A stretch of DNA of 64,000 nucleotides, taken from positions 8,101,160 through 8,165,159 of the forward strand of contig NC_040022.1 of the NCBI RefSeq assembly GCF_000972845.2, in the 5' to 3' direction. Below the pieces are notes generated by a model. The model saw only the letters and a list, made by a program, of their open reading frames with translations, ran no database searches and was not told where the DNA came from. The position numbers and the translations under genes were made by a program. The DNA comes from Larimichthys crocea. Its lineage: Eukaryota > Chordata > Actinopteri > Sciaenidae. Positions 30,735 to 41,296 of the stretch are shown here, piece after piece (position 1 is the stretch's first letter; the number at the start of each line of letters is the position of its first letter).

Positions 30735-33700
30735 TCACATCTTGCGAATGACTATGACAGTGGTGAGAACACCGGCCAAGAAAACCCCCACCGTCTGCCA
30801 CGTGGGTGTGCCAAAGTGGGAACGAATACCCTCCTTAAAAAAAATCATGAACAACAGACAGCAGGCGTCAGGAACAAAATCTCAGTTATCTAATAAATGA
30901 TTATGAACTTCGTTTGTTAGCTGGCTACTTACCCAGCCACCTTGCTCCCTGATCCAGTTGATCACATTTTCCCGGAGGTAGTCCATGGTCCAGCTGATTA
31001 TTGTTATGAGGATGTCAGGAACTTTTGTCAGGAGAGCCTGAGAAGGCGCGTGAATGGGAGATGTTAAATATTCATGACTCTGCTCAATCGTAATAACATA
31101 ATACATTTATGTGTTTTGTTTTTGCTGCTTTACTCACTTTGATGACGAGTCGACAGGCAAAGTAGAATAGTGCGACCACCCTGCCCCAGTTGAACTTTCC
31201 GTCTGAAAAGATCTCATAGGCGACTCTCATGAACACGTCTTTTGATGGACTGAGCGCAGAGTCGTTTATCATCCTGGGGGAAAACAACATTTATACAGTT
31301 ACGACTCACAGTTACTCATACCTGATTTTTTAACAGAACTGACACACAGACAGATCGCTCACCTCTGGAGCTCTACATTGCCGTCCAACTCGTGTCCGAT
31401 CTGCTGCAGTTGCTGGAAGAGCTCCATGGGGTCCCACCGCTCTCTTCCGCCCAGCTGTGCCTTTGGCACCAAAGTGTTGCTGTATCCATGACGTCGAACC
31501 CGCTCGTAGATGAAACTACACAGGCAGATCAGTGATCAGTGTGACTCTTTACCCAGGTCAATAAGCAAGAAGGCCAAACTTTATAGTATATACTCACTCT
31601 TCTAACAAAACAGCTCCCACTTCCAGTATCTGATCTTTAGTATTTCCTGAAAGACAAAGGTCAGTGTCAGATCATCCAAATGCTGATACCACTGTTTTTA
31701 CAACCGGGTGCCTTGTATTAGAAAGAAATAAGTGCAGGTATGACTAATCTGAGTCTATGAACACACTTTAGATCATGAGAAATAAAACACAACACTATGT
31801 TGATTGTTTATCTGTAAATATGTGTGATTTAGTCTTCATACCACTCGTGTTTGGATGTCTAAGATATTTATGATATACCGCGCACAGTTTGTTAACTCTG
31901 GCTAAATTAATTTAGCTAACCTCGGCTCAGTTAACGTCACTATCGGCAAACAAGCGACAGATGTTAAAGTGTCGGGTTATCCACATCTGCCACACCACGG
32001 GCGACACTGTCACGGCGGATTTAACTGTTTAATATCAAAGTACTAGCCAGTACCTTGGTCGCCTCCTCCCGGGTTGCTGTATCCATGACGTTGAACCCGC
32101 TCGTAGATGAAACTACACAGGCAGATCAGTGATCAGTGTGACTCTTTACCCAGGTCAATAAGCAAGAAGGCCAAACTTTATAGTACAGTCCCTGACAAAA
32201 GTCTTGTTGCTTGGGTACAAGTTGACCTTATGTGCCCCATAAATGTATTTCTAATCAATTTTTTTTTTTCAAGAAATGGCTAATTTCAATCCCAACAGCT
32301 TTTGAAATAATGTTTTGGTGCCAAACGACTGAACTGAAAAGCATTCTAACGTTCACAGCTTGGTAAAGCCCACTGAGTCAGTTTTTGCAAAGACAAAAGT
32401 TTTGTTGCCTTGTTGCCTTGTCATATGATGCACCCAATCCTAGATTACAGCCTCACCTGTGATCAATAAGTGATCAGTCAGTTAGTGGGTGTGTATTAAA
32501 AGTACCCCAGCACACCAGACCTTCACATCAACTGCAACTTGACCTCTGACAACATGCCTAAGATTCACCCTGAGGCCAAAGCGTTGATTATCAAGAGGCT
32601 GAAGACCAGATCCACTGCTGAGATGGCTGACACCTTCAATGTGTCTCAGCGTCAAGTATGAAGAATAAGTAAAAGATCTGAAAAGACTGGAGATGTTTTT
32701 GACAAGCTCAGGTCCGGCAGACCCCGCAAGACAACTGCTCGGGAGGACCGTTTGTTGGCTGGCAGAGCTCCACCAGGCCTGGTCACCTCAAGTCCCCGTG
32801 TCAACCAGAACATTTTGTAGAGTTCTGTCTCGAAACGGCCTTCATGGTCAAATCAGTGCCCAGAAACCAGCACTAAACAAAAGGCAATTAAAAAAATGTG
32901 TGGCATTTGCCAAGGCCCACAGCCTGCTTAAAGGATGGATGCTGGAAAAGTGGCAGAAGGTGGATTTTTCAGATGAATCTTCAGTTTAATTACATCACAG
33001 CCGCCGCAAATATTGCAGGAGACCTAGTAGAGCCCGCATGGACCCGAGATTCACCCAGAAAACAGTTAAGTTTGGTGGCGGAAAAATCATGGTCTGGGGT
33101 TACATCTAGTATGGGGGTGTGCGAGAGATTTGCAGGGTGGAAGGCAATATCAATAGCCTAAAATATCAAGAAGTATTAGCTACCTCTTACATTCCCAACC
33201 ATAAAAGGGGTCAAATTTTGCAGCAGGATGGTGCTCCATCACATACTTCCATCTCTACATCAAATTCCTCAAGGCGACGAAGATCAAGGTGCTTCAGGAC
33301 TGGCCAGCCCAGTCACCAGACATGAACATCATTGAGCATGTCTGGGGTAGAATGAAAGACGAAGCATGGAAGACGAAACCAAATAATCTTGATGAACTCT
33401 GGGAGGCATGTAAGACTGCTTTCTTTGCTATTCCTGATGACTTCATGAATCACTGCCGAACCGCATGGATGCAGTCCTTCAAGCTCATGGAAGTCATACA
33501 AGATATTAAATATGGATCTCACAGCACCACTACTTAATTCACTGATGTTATGCAACATATTTTTGTATTTGAAGTAAATTATTTGTTCGATTTTCACATT
33601 CTCTGTAGGCGACAAAACTTTTGTCTTGCCAAAATCTGACCTTTCTGTGTTCATTGAATAATATATCTTTCTTCTGTGAAGCAAATTTATTTTAGTACAT

Positions 33701-34615
33701 TAAACATAATTTGGGAGGGTTTTAGCTTTCATATGAGCCATTTCTAAAAACCAATGGATTAATTAAAAGTCACATTATAAGCTGTTGTTTCTACAAAATG
33801 GATAAGTGACAAGACTTTTGTCAGGGACTGTATATACTCACTCTTTTAACAAAACAGCTCCCACTTCCAGTATCTGATCTTTAGTATTTCCTGAAAGACA
33901 AAGGTCAGTGTCAGATCATCCAAATGCTGATACCACTGTTTTTACAACCGGGTGCCTTGTATTAGAAAGAAATAAGTGCAGGTATGACTAATCTAAGTCT
34001 ATGAACACACTTTAGATCATGGGAAATAAAACACAACACTATGTTGATTGTTTATCTGTAAATAAGTGTGATTTAGTCTTCATACCACTCGTGTTTGGAT
34101 GTCGTCGTGTGAAAGATATTTATGATATACAGTACATACAGACTCGCTGTTTCGCGGATTTTTATCAGTGTAATTTTGCATGCTTTTTTTACAGCGTACT
34201 GTACAGTATGACCGCGCATTGTGTTTGCGTCCTAAATTGGCTAAGGGAGAACCGCACTGCGTCCTGATTAAGGAAGTACTGTACAAAATGCGTGTAAAAA
34301 GGTGTATAAAAGTGTGTGGTTAGGGGTTTTACGGCCTTAAAACATGTAGAATAATTGTCAAACTTGCGGGTTTCGTTCATTGCGGGTTATTTTTAGAACG
34401 TATCTCCAGCGATAAACGAGGGACCACTGTACTGCTCAGTTAACGTCACTATCGACACGCAAACAAGCGACAACCACGAAACAAGAGACAGATGTTAAAG
34501 TGTCGGGTTGTCCACATCTGCCACACCGCGGGCGACACTGTCACGGCGGATTTAAGTGTTTAATATCAAAGTACTAGCCAGTACCTTGGTCGCCTCCTCC
34601 CGGGTGCGATGCCAT
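30735..34615 (-). CDS. bax: bax-A: rearranged bax copy with duplicated N-terminal exons
   Basis: Bax is the pore-forming pro-apoptotic Bcl-2 protein of the mitochondrial outer membrane. Exons on the minus strand: 34585-34615, 33842-33890, 32054-32112 (fused exon 3/exon 1), 31598-31646, 31363-31515, 31138-31273, 30933-31037, 30735-30833. Every junction has GT/AG, phases agree and there is no stop, giving 226 aa; the normal form is 192. The module NTKDQILEVGAVLL + DFIYERV (helix alpha-1 region) appears twice. BH1 (FSDGKFNWGRVVALFYFA), BH2 (WIREQGGW) and the C-terminal anchor (TVGVFLAGVLTTVIVIRKM) are intact. In BH3 the core is IGHELDGN instead of IGDELDGN and two codons are missing upstream. 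Skipping the two extra exons is also phase-compatible (190 aa). Only 38 bp upstream of the ATG matches unit B, so expression is uncertain. It may be a functional variant or a decaying copy. Confidence 0.75.
32054..32112 (-). CDS. fused exon of bax-A (5' part of exon 3 joined to 3' part of exon 1)
   Basis: The exon starts at the normal exon-3 acceptor (CTGTGTAG|TTTCATC), runs through FIYERVQRHGYSN, then switches to the exon-1 residues PGGGDQ and ends at the normal exon-1 donor (ACCAAG|GTACTGG). It is 59 nt and preserves both neighbouring phases (1 + 19 codons + 1). The join lies between AGCAAC and CCGGG, with about 2 bp of shared sequence. The Tyr and Asn before the join are shared with the bax-A exon 3 at 31363-31515 but not with bax-B, so the internal duplication happened within unit A. 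Confidence 0.8.
32186..33830 (+). mobile_element. Tc1-like DNA transposon, inactive, in a bax-A intron
   Basis: A 1645-bp element flanked by TA on both sides, with perfect 22-bp ends in inverted orientation (CAGTCCCTGACAAAAGTCTT followed by GT). It interrupts the sequence between bax-A exon 2' (33842-33890) and the fused exon, which unit B has without interruption (TATAGTATATACTC). The terminal inverted repeats, TA duplication, size and transposase remnants identify the Tc1/mariner superfamily. The coding region is broken. Confidence 0.93.
32554..33537 (+). pseudogene. Tc1-like transposase remnant
   Basis: The frame begins MPKIHPEAKALIIKRLKTRS (helix-turn-helix DNA-binding part) and hits a stop after VSQRQV near 32660. 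It reappears in other frames as the middle part (RTFCRVLSRNGLHG, WQKVDFSDESSV, with the first acidic residue of the DDE catalytic region) and the end (WPAQSPDMNIIEHVWGRMKD, with the last catalytic region). Several frameshifts and stops make it non-functional. Confidence 0.85.
34130..34429. mobile_element. Tigger-like MITE in bax-A intron 1
   Basis: A block of about 300 bp absent from the matching intron of unit B, bounded by TA dinucleotides. The right end reads, on the minus strand, CAGTGGTCCCTCGTTTATCG, and the left end starts CAGTACATACAGACTCGCTG with CGCGGATTTTTA. This matches the pattern of Tigger-type (pogo/TcMar) inverted repeats with CGCGGATTT and CGGGTTATTTTTAGAACG inner motifs. There is no coding capacity. 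The left end has decayed. Confidence 0.65.
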
Positions 34616-34657
34616 CTTGTTGACTGTTTAGATTGTGACTTCCCGGCACTTCCTCAC

Positions 34658-35246
34658 TAACTCTCTATCACATTGCTCTTGTTAACCGCCTGGTAACACC
34701 GGTCTTGTGTGTTTCTGTCGGAGAGACCGTGAGGTTCAACGTCCTCAAAGTGACAAAGGCGGCTGGAGCCAAGAAGCAGTTCCAGAAGTTTTAGATGTGA
34801 CTTTAAAATAAAAAAAACCTTGTTTAAATAGCCTTTTCTGCTGTTTGTCTCTTCACGCCCTCTAGATTTTGCACTAAATGATACATGCATGTCAGTTCTT
34901 TATTTAATGTATTCACAATTTTGCTCATGTATAGTCAGATGTAGTGGCACATTACCGTTTGTTTAAATACAGAACTTTGAAGACTGAAAATGCAATTTAA
35001 TATCTACTGTGAACATTTAGAACTTGAACTGGTAAACATAGAAAATTGATTAACTTGAACAGTTATTCATGGTCATGCATATCATACTGGATGTTTTAAA
35101 ATTTAGATTTATGTGCTTAAGTTTCATACTGCATGTTAAGTCTAGTGGTAAGCAGTGAAACTGATCTATAGCATTTCTTCAAGGTATTTCAAAGTGGAAA
35201 AACTTCCACACGTGGATTCAAACTCTTGCAGGAAGCAACATAGAAG
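34658..35246 (+). pseudogene. rps11 tail fragment (intron 4 end, part of exon 5, 3' UTR)
   Basis: Aligns to the end of rps11 intron 4, the last exon and downstream flank (43529 to about 44206). Exon 5 has lost about 32 bp across its acceptor and start, and a further 18 bp inside, each at a short shared sequence (CTG; AG). The residues [17 protein letters not shown]...F* and the stop (34792-34794) remain. About 38 bp of the 3' UTR before AATAAA is also gone. Exons 1-4 and the promoter are absent. It is fused directly to sequence 38 bp upstream of the bax-A start codon. Confidence 0.9.
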
Positions 35247-37192
35247 GCAAGGCAAGGCAAGTTTATTTGTATAGCACAATTCGTACACAAGGCAATTCAT
35301 AGTGCTTTACAGAGGCAAGGAATAACATTTGACATTAAGACAAGCAATAGCAATAGAAATAAAAAAATAAAAAAAAGAAGAAAATTTAATTAAAAATATC
35401 AGAATGTCATTTGAAATCATTAAAATAGCAAATTTGCAAACAATTTAAAACATTAAACGAATCACTGGATTATGATTAAAAATTCTTTAAAAGTTCTTTA
35501 AAAGAGCTCAGCCATAAGCACGTGAAGAGAGAAAAGTTTTTAACCTGGATTTAAAAGTGCTAAGAGTTGGGGCTGATTTCAGTCCTGCTGGTAGTTTGTT
35601 CCAGTTGTGGGCAGCATAACTGCTAAATGCTGCTTTACCGTGTCTGGTTTGAACTCTGTGCTCCACTATCTGACCTGAGTCAGTAGATCTCAGAGCCCTA
35701 CTGGGTCTATATTCTACTAACATTTCGTTTATGTATTGTGGGCCTAAACCATTCAGTGATTTGTAAACTAGTAGCAGAACTTTAAAATCTATTCTGTGGC
35801 TAACTGGGAGCCAGTGTAAAGACTTAAGAACTGGGGTGATGTGTTCTGATCTCTTTGTTCTGGTCAAAACTCGAGCTGCTGCGTTCTGAATGAGCTGCAG
35901 CTGTTTGATACTTTTTTGGGGGAGTCCAGTCAAAAGACCATTACAGTAGTCAAGTCTACTGGAGATGAAAGCATGGATCAGCTTCTCCTGATCTGTTTGG
36001 GACATAAAGCCCTTAACTCTGGATATGTTCTTAAGTTGGTAGAAGGCTGTTTTGGTGACTGATTTTATGTGACTGTTGAAGGTCAGATCTGAGTCTATCA
36101 ACACGCCAAGGTTTCGGACTTGGTCTTTAGTTTTTAGAGACAGTAACTCAAGGTGTTTACTGACAGCAACCCTCTTCTCTTTATTGCCAAAAACAATTAC
36201 CTCAGTTTTTTCTTGATTTAACTGAAGAAAATTTTGGTTCATCCAATTTTTGACTTGCTCTAGACAGTTACACAATGACTCTATAGGACTGCAGTCATCT
36301 GGGGACAGTGCAAGATATATCTGTGTGTCATCTGCATAACTATGATAGTTGACATTAGAATTCTGCAGAATTTGACCCAAAGGCAGCATATATAGGCTGA
36401 ACAAAAGGGGTCCAAGAACTGACCCCTGAGGAACCCCACATGCCATAGCCACTCGATCTGATTGATTACTTCCAATGGTCACAAAATAACTCCGTTCCTC
36501 CAAGTAGGACCTGAACCATTCTAGGACTGTTCCACGGAGCCTGCCCATGTTTCCAATCTGTTCAGCAGTGTGCTGTGATCCACAGTGTCAAACGCAGCAC
36601 TGAGATCCAGCAGGACCAGAACTGATACTCTGCCTGAGTCAGTGTTCAACCTTATCTCATTTAACACTCTAATAAGAGCTGTTCTGTACTGTGGTGAGCT
36701 CGAAAACCTGATTGAAATTTGTCAAAAAGTCCACTGGAGTTCAAGTAATTACTGAGTTGCTTAAAAACCAGTTTCTCAACAATCTTGGCTATAAAAGGAA
36801 GAATTGAGACAGGTCTGTAGTTGGTTAACTTGGAAGTATCCAGCGTTCGCTTTTTTAAGAGTGGCTTGATGGCAGCTACTTTTAGGGGTTTAGGAAACGT
36901 GCCTGATTGAAGTGAGCAATTCATTATTTGCTGCAGATCTGTTTGGACAGATTTTACAATAGCTTTAAAAAAGTCAGATGGCATTGTGTCAAGACAGCAT
37001 GTCAATGATTTAAGATGCTGAACTGTTTCTTCTATGTTTTTTTGATCAACTGTATTAAATTCTGACATCACAGTTGATTCATTCCTAGGCGGTTTTAGGG
37101 GTTGCGTCACATTTTGTAGATTTGTGTTGATATTTAACCTTATAGATTTGATTTTTTCATCGAAAAAGTGAGCAAAGTAGTGTAGTAGTAAA
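35247..37192 (-). mobile_element. 5'-truncated L2-like (CR1/L2 clade) LINE
   Basis: Absent from the equivalent place in unit B (near 44206). On the minus strand it contains a reverse transcriptase: SGFRAHHSTE, LDLSAAFDTVDHS, GVPQGSVLGPLLFSLYMLPL and the catalytic YADDTQIYL, followed by the conserved C-terminal part (LLTGLPQKSIKQLQLIQNAA). The 3' end has the teleost L2 tail (GGCAA repeats, then GTTTATTTGTATAGCACAAT). The 5' end stops inside the region before the RT, so endonuclease and ORF1 are missing. No clear target-site duplication could be defined. Confidence 0.85.
35508..37110 (-). pseudogene. L2-like reverse transcriptase, frameshifted
   Basis: Three successive frames together cover the RT domain. 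The first (37110-36661) ends shortly after HSTEQ; the middle segment RVLNEIRLNTDSGRVSVLV is in another frame; the last (36548-35508, 346 codons) holds GVPQGS and YADD. Frameshifts lie near 36685 and 36545. The catalytic motif is intact but the gene is broken. Confidence 0.8.
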
Positions 37193-37679
37193 GTAGTAGT
37201 GATGTGGCAGCTCGGCTGAATTAGGAAAGAACTCTAATTTCTGTTTGAGCAATTGCCAGACCCAGCACATGCATTTTTACACATGAATTTTGGATAAGGC
37301 GAAAGGCAACGTGTGATCAACACTTTTTGAACACAATATTTTTTTTCTTTTTTTTATTAGACCATTGCAGAAAAGGAGTAACTAGGGTAGGATGTTAAAA
37401 TGAAACTTTGTTCACTCAATAAATCCCAACATGATCAGTATTTTATAGTTTTGGAGCAAGACCAATAGAAAGATTTATTTGTGGGATAGAATGATAGAGT
37501 GCTTTATGTATTACAACACAAAACAGGTATACGATATATTTACGAACAAGCATGAGTTTGAGGTAGATGAGTTTAAAGTGACTGCAGTATAAATAGAATT
37601 TAAAAGTCTAAGAAGAATATATAGCTACAAAAGTAAAATATGAACTGTACCTTTGTGCAAAGAAAAGTGCATTGTGCAT

Positions 37680-37761
37680 TCTTAGTCAGTACAAGTTATG
37701 TATTATATGTCCATATCCAATCTTAGTCAGTACAAGTTATGTATTATATGTCCATATCCAA
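37680..37761. repeat. 41-bp perfect direct repeat (two copies) near the unit A/B junction
   Basis: The same 41-base sequence (TCTTAGTCAGTACAAGTTAT...CCATATCCAA) occurs twice in a row just before the start of unit B. It may be a by-product of the event that formed the tandem duplication. Confidence 0.9.
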
Positions 37762-38395
37762 AATATACTTATCTCATAAAACATTTGTAGATATTTTGCT
37801 TTAGTGCTGTTAATACAGTTAGGACTGTGGTGTCTGTATCCATGCCAGCTGCTTTGTAAAGCTGTGCTCAGGCTAACATGCTGATGCTTAAGGTATAATA
37901 TGCTTTTAGTTCTTGTGCTTCACACACTTAACGTTTCACGATAGATCAATTCAAAACCATAAATTACAAACTACTGTTGAATTGAACTGTTCTTAACTGT
38001 GCTCTGTTATTGTCTGCTTCTTTATCTTGTTCATTTTTGTGTGTTTAGCATGATTTATCATAGAGAGTGTATCTATCAGAGTGTGTAGCATGCCTACATA
38101 TGCAAATATAAAGCACAGCTACACGTCATTAGTTTTGCAATTATTTGTTGAAAATCATGTATTGAAAATACTGAAATGGATGATGGTACTAAGGAAAAAG
38201 TCAGAGGATCAACAATCTATCAATCGATATTTCAATCTGGGCCAAAATGGTTTACTGACAAACCAACATTGATAAAAATCAAAAATCAATCAAAGTCTGA
38301 GATTAATTCATCCATAGTGGTACCGCTGTAGGTCTGTTGAATATATATCTCATTTCTACACTAATTATTACATATCCATAGACACAGTAAGAGTT

Positions 38396-39725
38396 AAAAG
38401 ATTTATTTTCCATTTTCCATTACAACATACAAGGTCACTGCAAAAAGATTTTCAGGGAGACCGGAAACTAATTTCAGCTTTACAAATGTGATAGAAAAAG
38501 GTGAAAATCTGAGAATATCAAAGTGATTTCATAGTAAAAAAAACATCAAGGCACTGACAAACAAGAAAAATGTATAAAAAGCCATTTGCTGTGTAGATAA
38601 AGAGTGCAGTTTGAATTACTCACGGGAAAATACAGTACTTGGAATATGTGTGAAGTGAGGTAAGCACCTGTGAGCAATCCAGTACTTTCTGCGTCTGCAG
38701 TGCAACATCTTCCATGTGCCACAAGAAATGACATGTGGCTCAAGTCTCGACACAAAAACAATAGGCAGGGGTCGTTTTTTTTTTTTTTCCTCAAGGTCAC
38801 AATGCTGGTCAAAATGCCCAGAGGCAGCATAGGTTCCACAAGATAAGAATTTAGATTCAGCTGCTGAGATTGTGTGACTTTTGAATTCATGTGATGATTC
38901 ATGTTGATTGTAAACATAACTTTGTACACAAGTCCCTGCTGTGGCACTTATATTATCTCCTGAAACAAGGTTGAGCCATGCATTCAAGGGCAGAAATTAT
39001 TTGGGAAAGTCTGAACCCAAAAATTATCAGAGGTGTAAGTTCTCTTCATCTGTATCATCTCCTTGGTAAAACAAAAAATATCTTCTTTTTTTTTTTGGGA
39101 TGTGACCACCCTCCAAACACGTTCATTGCCAGCAGATTATTACAGATTTACACTAGTTAACACTCACAAATACGTATGAAAAATGGATCCCCTAGCATAC
39201 AGACACCATGATGAAACTGATGGAGAGAATGGGAAGATCAGAAAAGCAGTCCGACTGCAAAAAAAATTAAATAAAATTACAATGAAAATGATGCAGAAAG
39301 GAAACTAAACGTCATTCAAAATTTAAGTCCATATATCTTTAAGGGGGGGAAAAAAGAACAGAATGCAGTGACGCTTTTTATATGTACCAAGTAAAAAATA
39401 AATTACTTAAAATGCATTTCCTGTTCAGTCTGACAAACTCTCCACCACCACCCCCCTCCCGATTTTGTGTACCGCAAAATTCCTCAGTGGTACAACGTCC
39501 TCATGGGCACTACGTTAGTGCATTCAGTCCTCAGTCCAACTGCCAATCCTTAAAAGATGAGATTTAGGCAGAAACATGTCCAAATACAAGCTGTTCAACT
39601 CTGTCACTCTGCCAGAACTTCTTTCTGCTCTCTTTCAGTTGTTCTTTCATGCTTTTATTCCCGTCCACATTTCCCTTCGTCGTAGTTCCTCTCATCTTCC
39701 ACGCGGTCTGCTCTTCACAAACCCC
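38396..39725 (-). other. bax-B 3' UTR / downstream region
   Basis: Sequence downstream of the bax-B stop codon, with an AATAAA on the minus strand near 38402 as candidate polyadenylation signal. It differs from the unit A counterpart at only a few positions. Confidence 0.45.
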
Positions 39726-41296
39726 TCACATCTTGCGAATGACTATGACAGTGGTGAGAACACCGGCCAAGAAAACCCCCACCGTCTGCCACGTGGGTGT
39801 GCCAAAGTGGGAACGAATACCCTCCTTAAAAAAAATCATGAACAACAGACAGCAGGCGTCAGGAACAAAATCTCAGTTATCTAATGAATGATTATGAACT
39901 TCGTTTGTTAGCTGGCTACTTACCCAGCCACCTTGCTCCCTGATCCAGTTGATCACATGTTCCCGGAGGTAGTCCATGGTCCAGCTGATTATTGTTCTGA
40001 TGATGTCAGGAACTTTTGTCAGGAGAGCCTGAGAAGGCGCGTGAATGGGAGATGTTAAATATTCATGACTCTGCTCAATCGTAATAACATAATACATTTA
40101 TGTGTTTTGTTTTTGCTGCTTTACTCACTTTGATGACGAGTCGACAGGCAAAGTAGAATAGTGCGACCACCCTGCCCCAGTTGAACTTTCCGTCTGAAAA
40201 GATCTCATAGGCGACTCTCATGAACACGTCTTTTGATGGACTGAGCGCAGAGTCGTTTATCATCCTGGGGGAAAACAACATTTATACAGTTACGACTCAC
40301 AGTTACTCATACCTGATTTTTTAACAGAACTGACACACAGACAGATCGCTCACCTCTGGAGCTCTACATTGCCGTCCAACTCGTCTCCGATCTGCTGCAG
40401 GCACTGGGCGAGCTTCTTTTGGTTAGGGTCGCACAGCTCTCCTCCGCCCAGCTGTGCCCTTGTCACCAAAGTGTGGCTGTCTCCATGACGTCGAACCCGC
40501 TCGTAGATGAAACTACACAGGCAGATCAGTGATCAGTGTGACTCTTTACCCAGGTCAATAAGCAAGAAGGCCAAACTTTATAGTATATACTCACTCTTTT
40601 AACAAAACAGCTCCCACTTCCAGTATCTGATCTTTAGTATTTCCTGAAAGACAAAGGTCAGTGTCAGATCATCCAAATGCTGATACCACTGTTTTTACAA
40701 CCGGGTGCCTTGTATTAGAAAGAAATAAGTGCAGGTATGACTAATCTGAGTCTATGAACACACTTTAGATCATGAGAAATAAAACACAACACTATGTTGA
40801 TTAGTTGTCTGTGTGATTTAGTCTTCATACCACTCGTGTTTGGGTGTCGTGTGAAAGATATTTATGATATACCGCGCACAGTTTGTTAACTCGGGCTAAA
40901 TTAATTTTCCAAAGTTAGTCAAATGTGCTAATATTTCAAGTCTATTTTTGGACTCGGTGAAACAAAGTTGCCGGCTGAGTATCCACATTTTGTGTTTGTT
41001 CAAAACATATCTGCTAACTCATCCTAACCGAGCTGTGCGTGAACACGCAGAGCGGCGCTAAACGCAGAGCTAACGTAAGGCTAGCGCCGAGGTTAGCTGC
41101 CTCGCTAACCCCGGGTCAGTTAACGTCACTATCGACACGCAAACAAGCGACAACCACGAAACAAGAGACAGATGTTAAAGTGTCGGGTTATCCACATCTG
41201 CCACACCGCGGGCGACACTGTCACGGCGGATTTAAGTGTTTAATATCAAAGATGCTAGCCAGTACCTTGGTCGCCTCCTCCCGGGTGCGATGCCAT
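39726..41296 (-). CDS. bax: bax-B: intact bax (apoptosis regulator BAX)
   Basis: Pro-apoptotic Bcl-2 family effector that inserts into the mitochondrial outer membrane and forms pores. Six minus-strand exons: 41266-41296, 40595-40643, 40354-40512, 40129-40264, 39924-40028, 39726-39824; 192 aa, the same length as human BAX. The start (MASHPGGGDQG) gives a 31-nt first exon, similar to mammals. Visible: helix alpha-1 region NTKDQILEVGAVLLKDFIYE; BH3 KKLAQCLQQIGDELDGN with the core Leu and Gly-Asp; BH1 FSDGKFNWGRVVALFYFACR; the helix region TKVPDIIRTIISWTMDYLRE; BH2 WIREQGGWEGI; and C-terminal hydrophobic helix TVGVFLAGVLTTVIVI ending RKM. It resembles the main fish bax (baxa-type). The gene is transcribed away from rps11 and probably shares a promoter region with it. 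Confidence 0.95.

Larger units (their letters stand above)
28797..37766. repeat. tandem segmental duplication, unit A
   Basis: This block aligns to 37767-44682. Over bax exons 3-6 and the 3' region the offset is a constant 8991 bases, with only scattered differences. Order in unit A: bax 3' region, bax exons 6-3, extra exon copies, bax exon 1, rps11 tail fragment, downstream flank. Compared with unit B it lacks the rps11 gene body and the shared promoter, and it carries a Tc1-like element, a Tigger-like MITE and an L2-like LINE. These insertions therefore probably postdate the duplication. Confidence 0.9.

Noticed and set aside
29092..30900. Open frames repeated in both duplicated units (for example MCSMPTYANIKHSYTSLVLQ)
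   Set aside because: They are in the bax 3' region or downstream, and recur only because the DNA is duplicated; no coding evidence.
32693..33537. An active Tc1-like transposase
   Set aside because: Stops and frameshifts break the gene into at least four frames, so it cannot be functional.
34019..34380. Open frames on both strands near bax-A intron 1
   Set aside because: They fall in a Tigger-like MITE and the intron around it; no homology.
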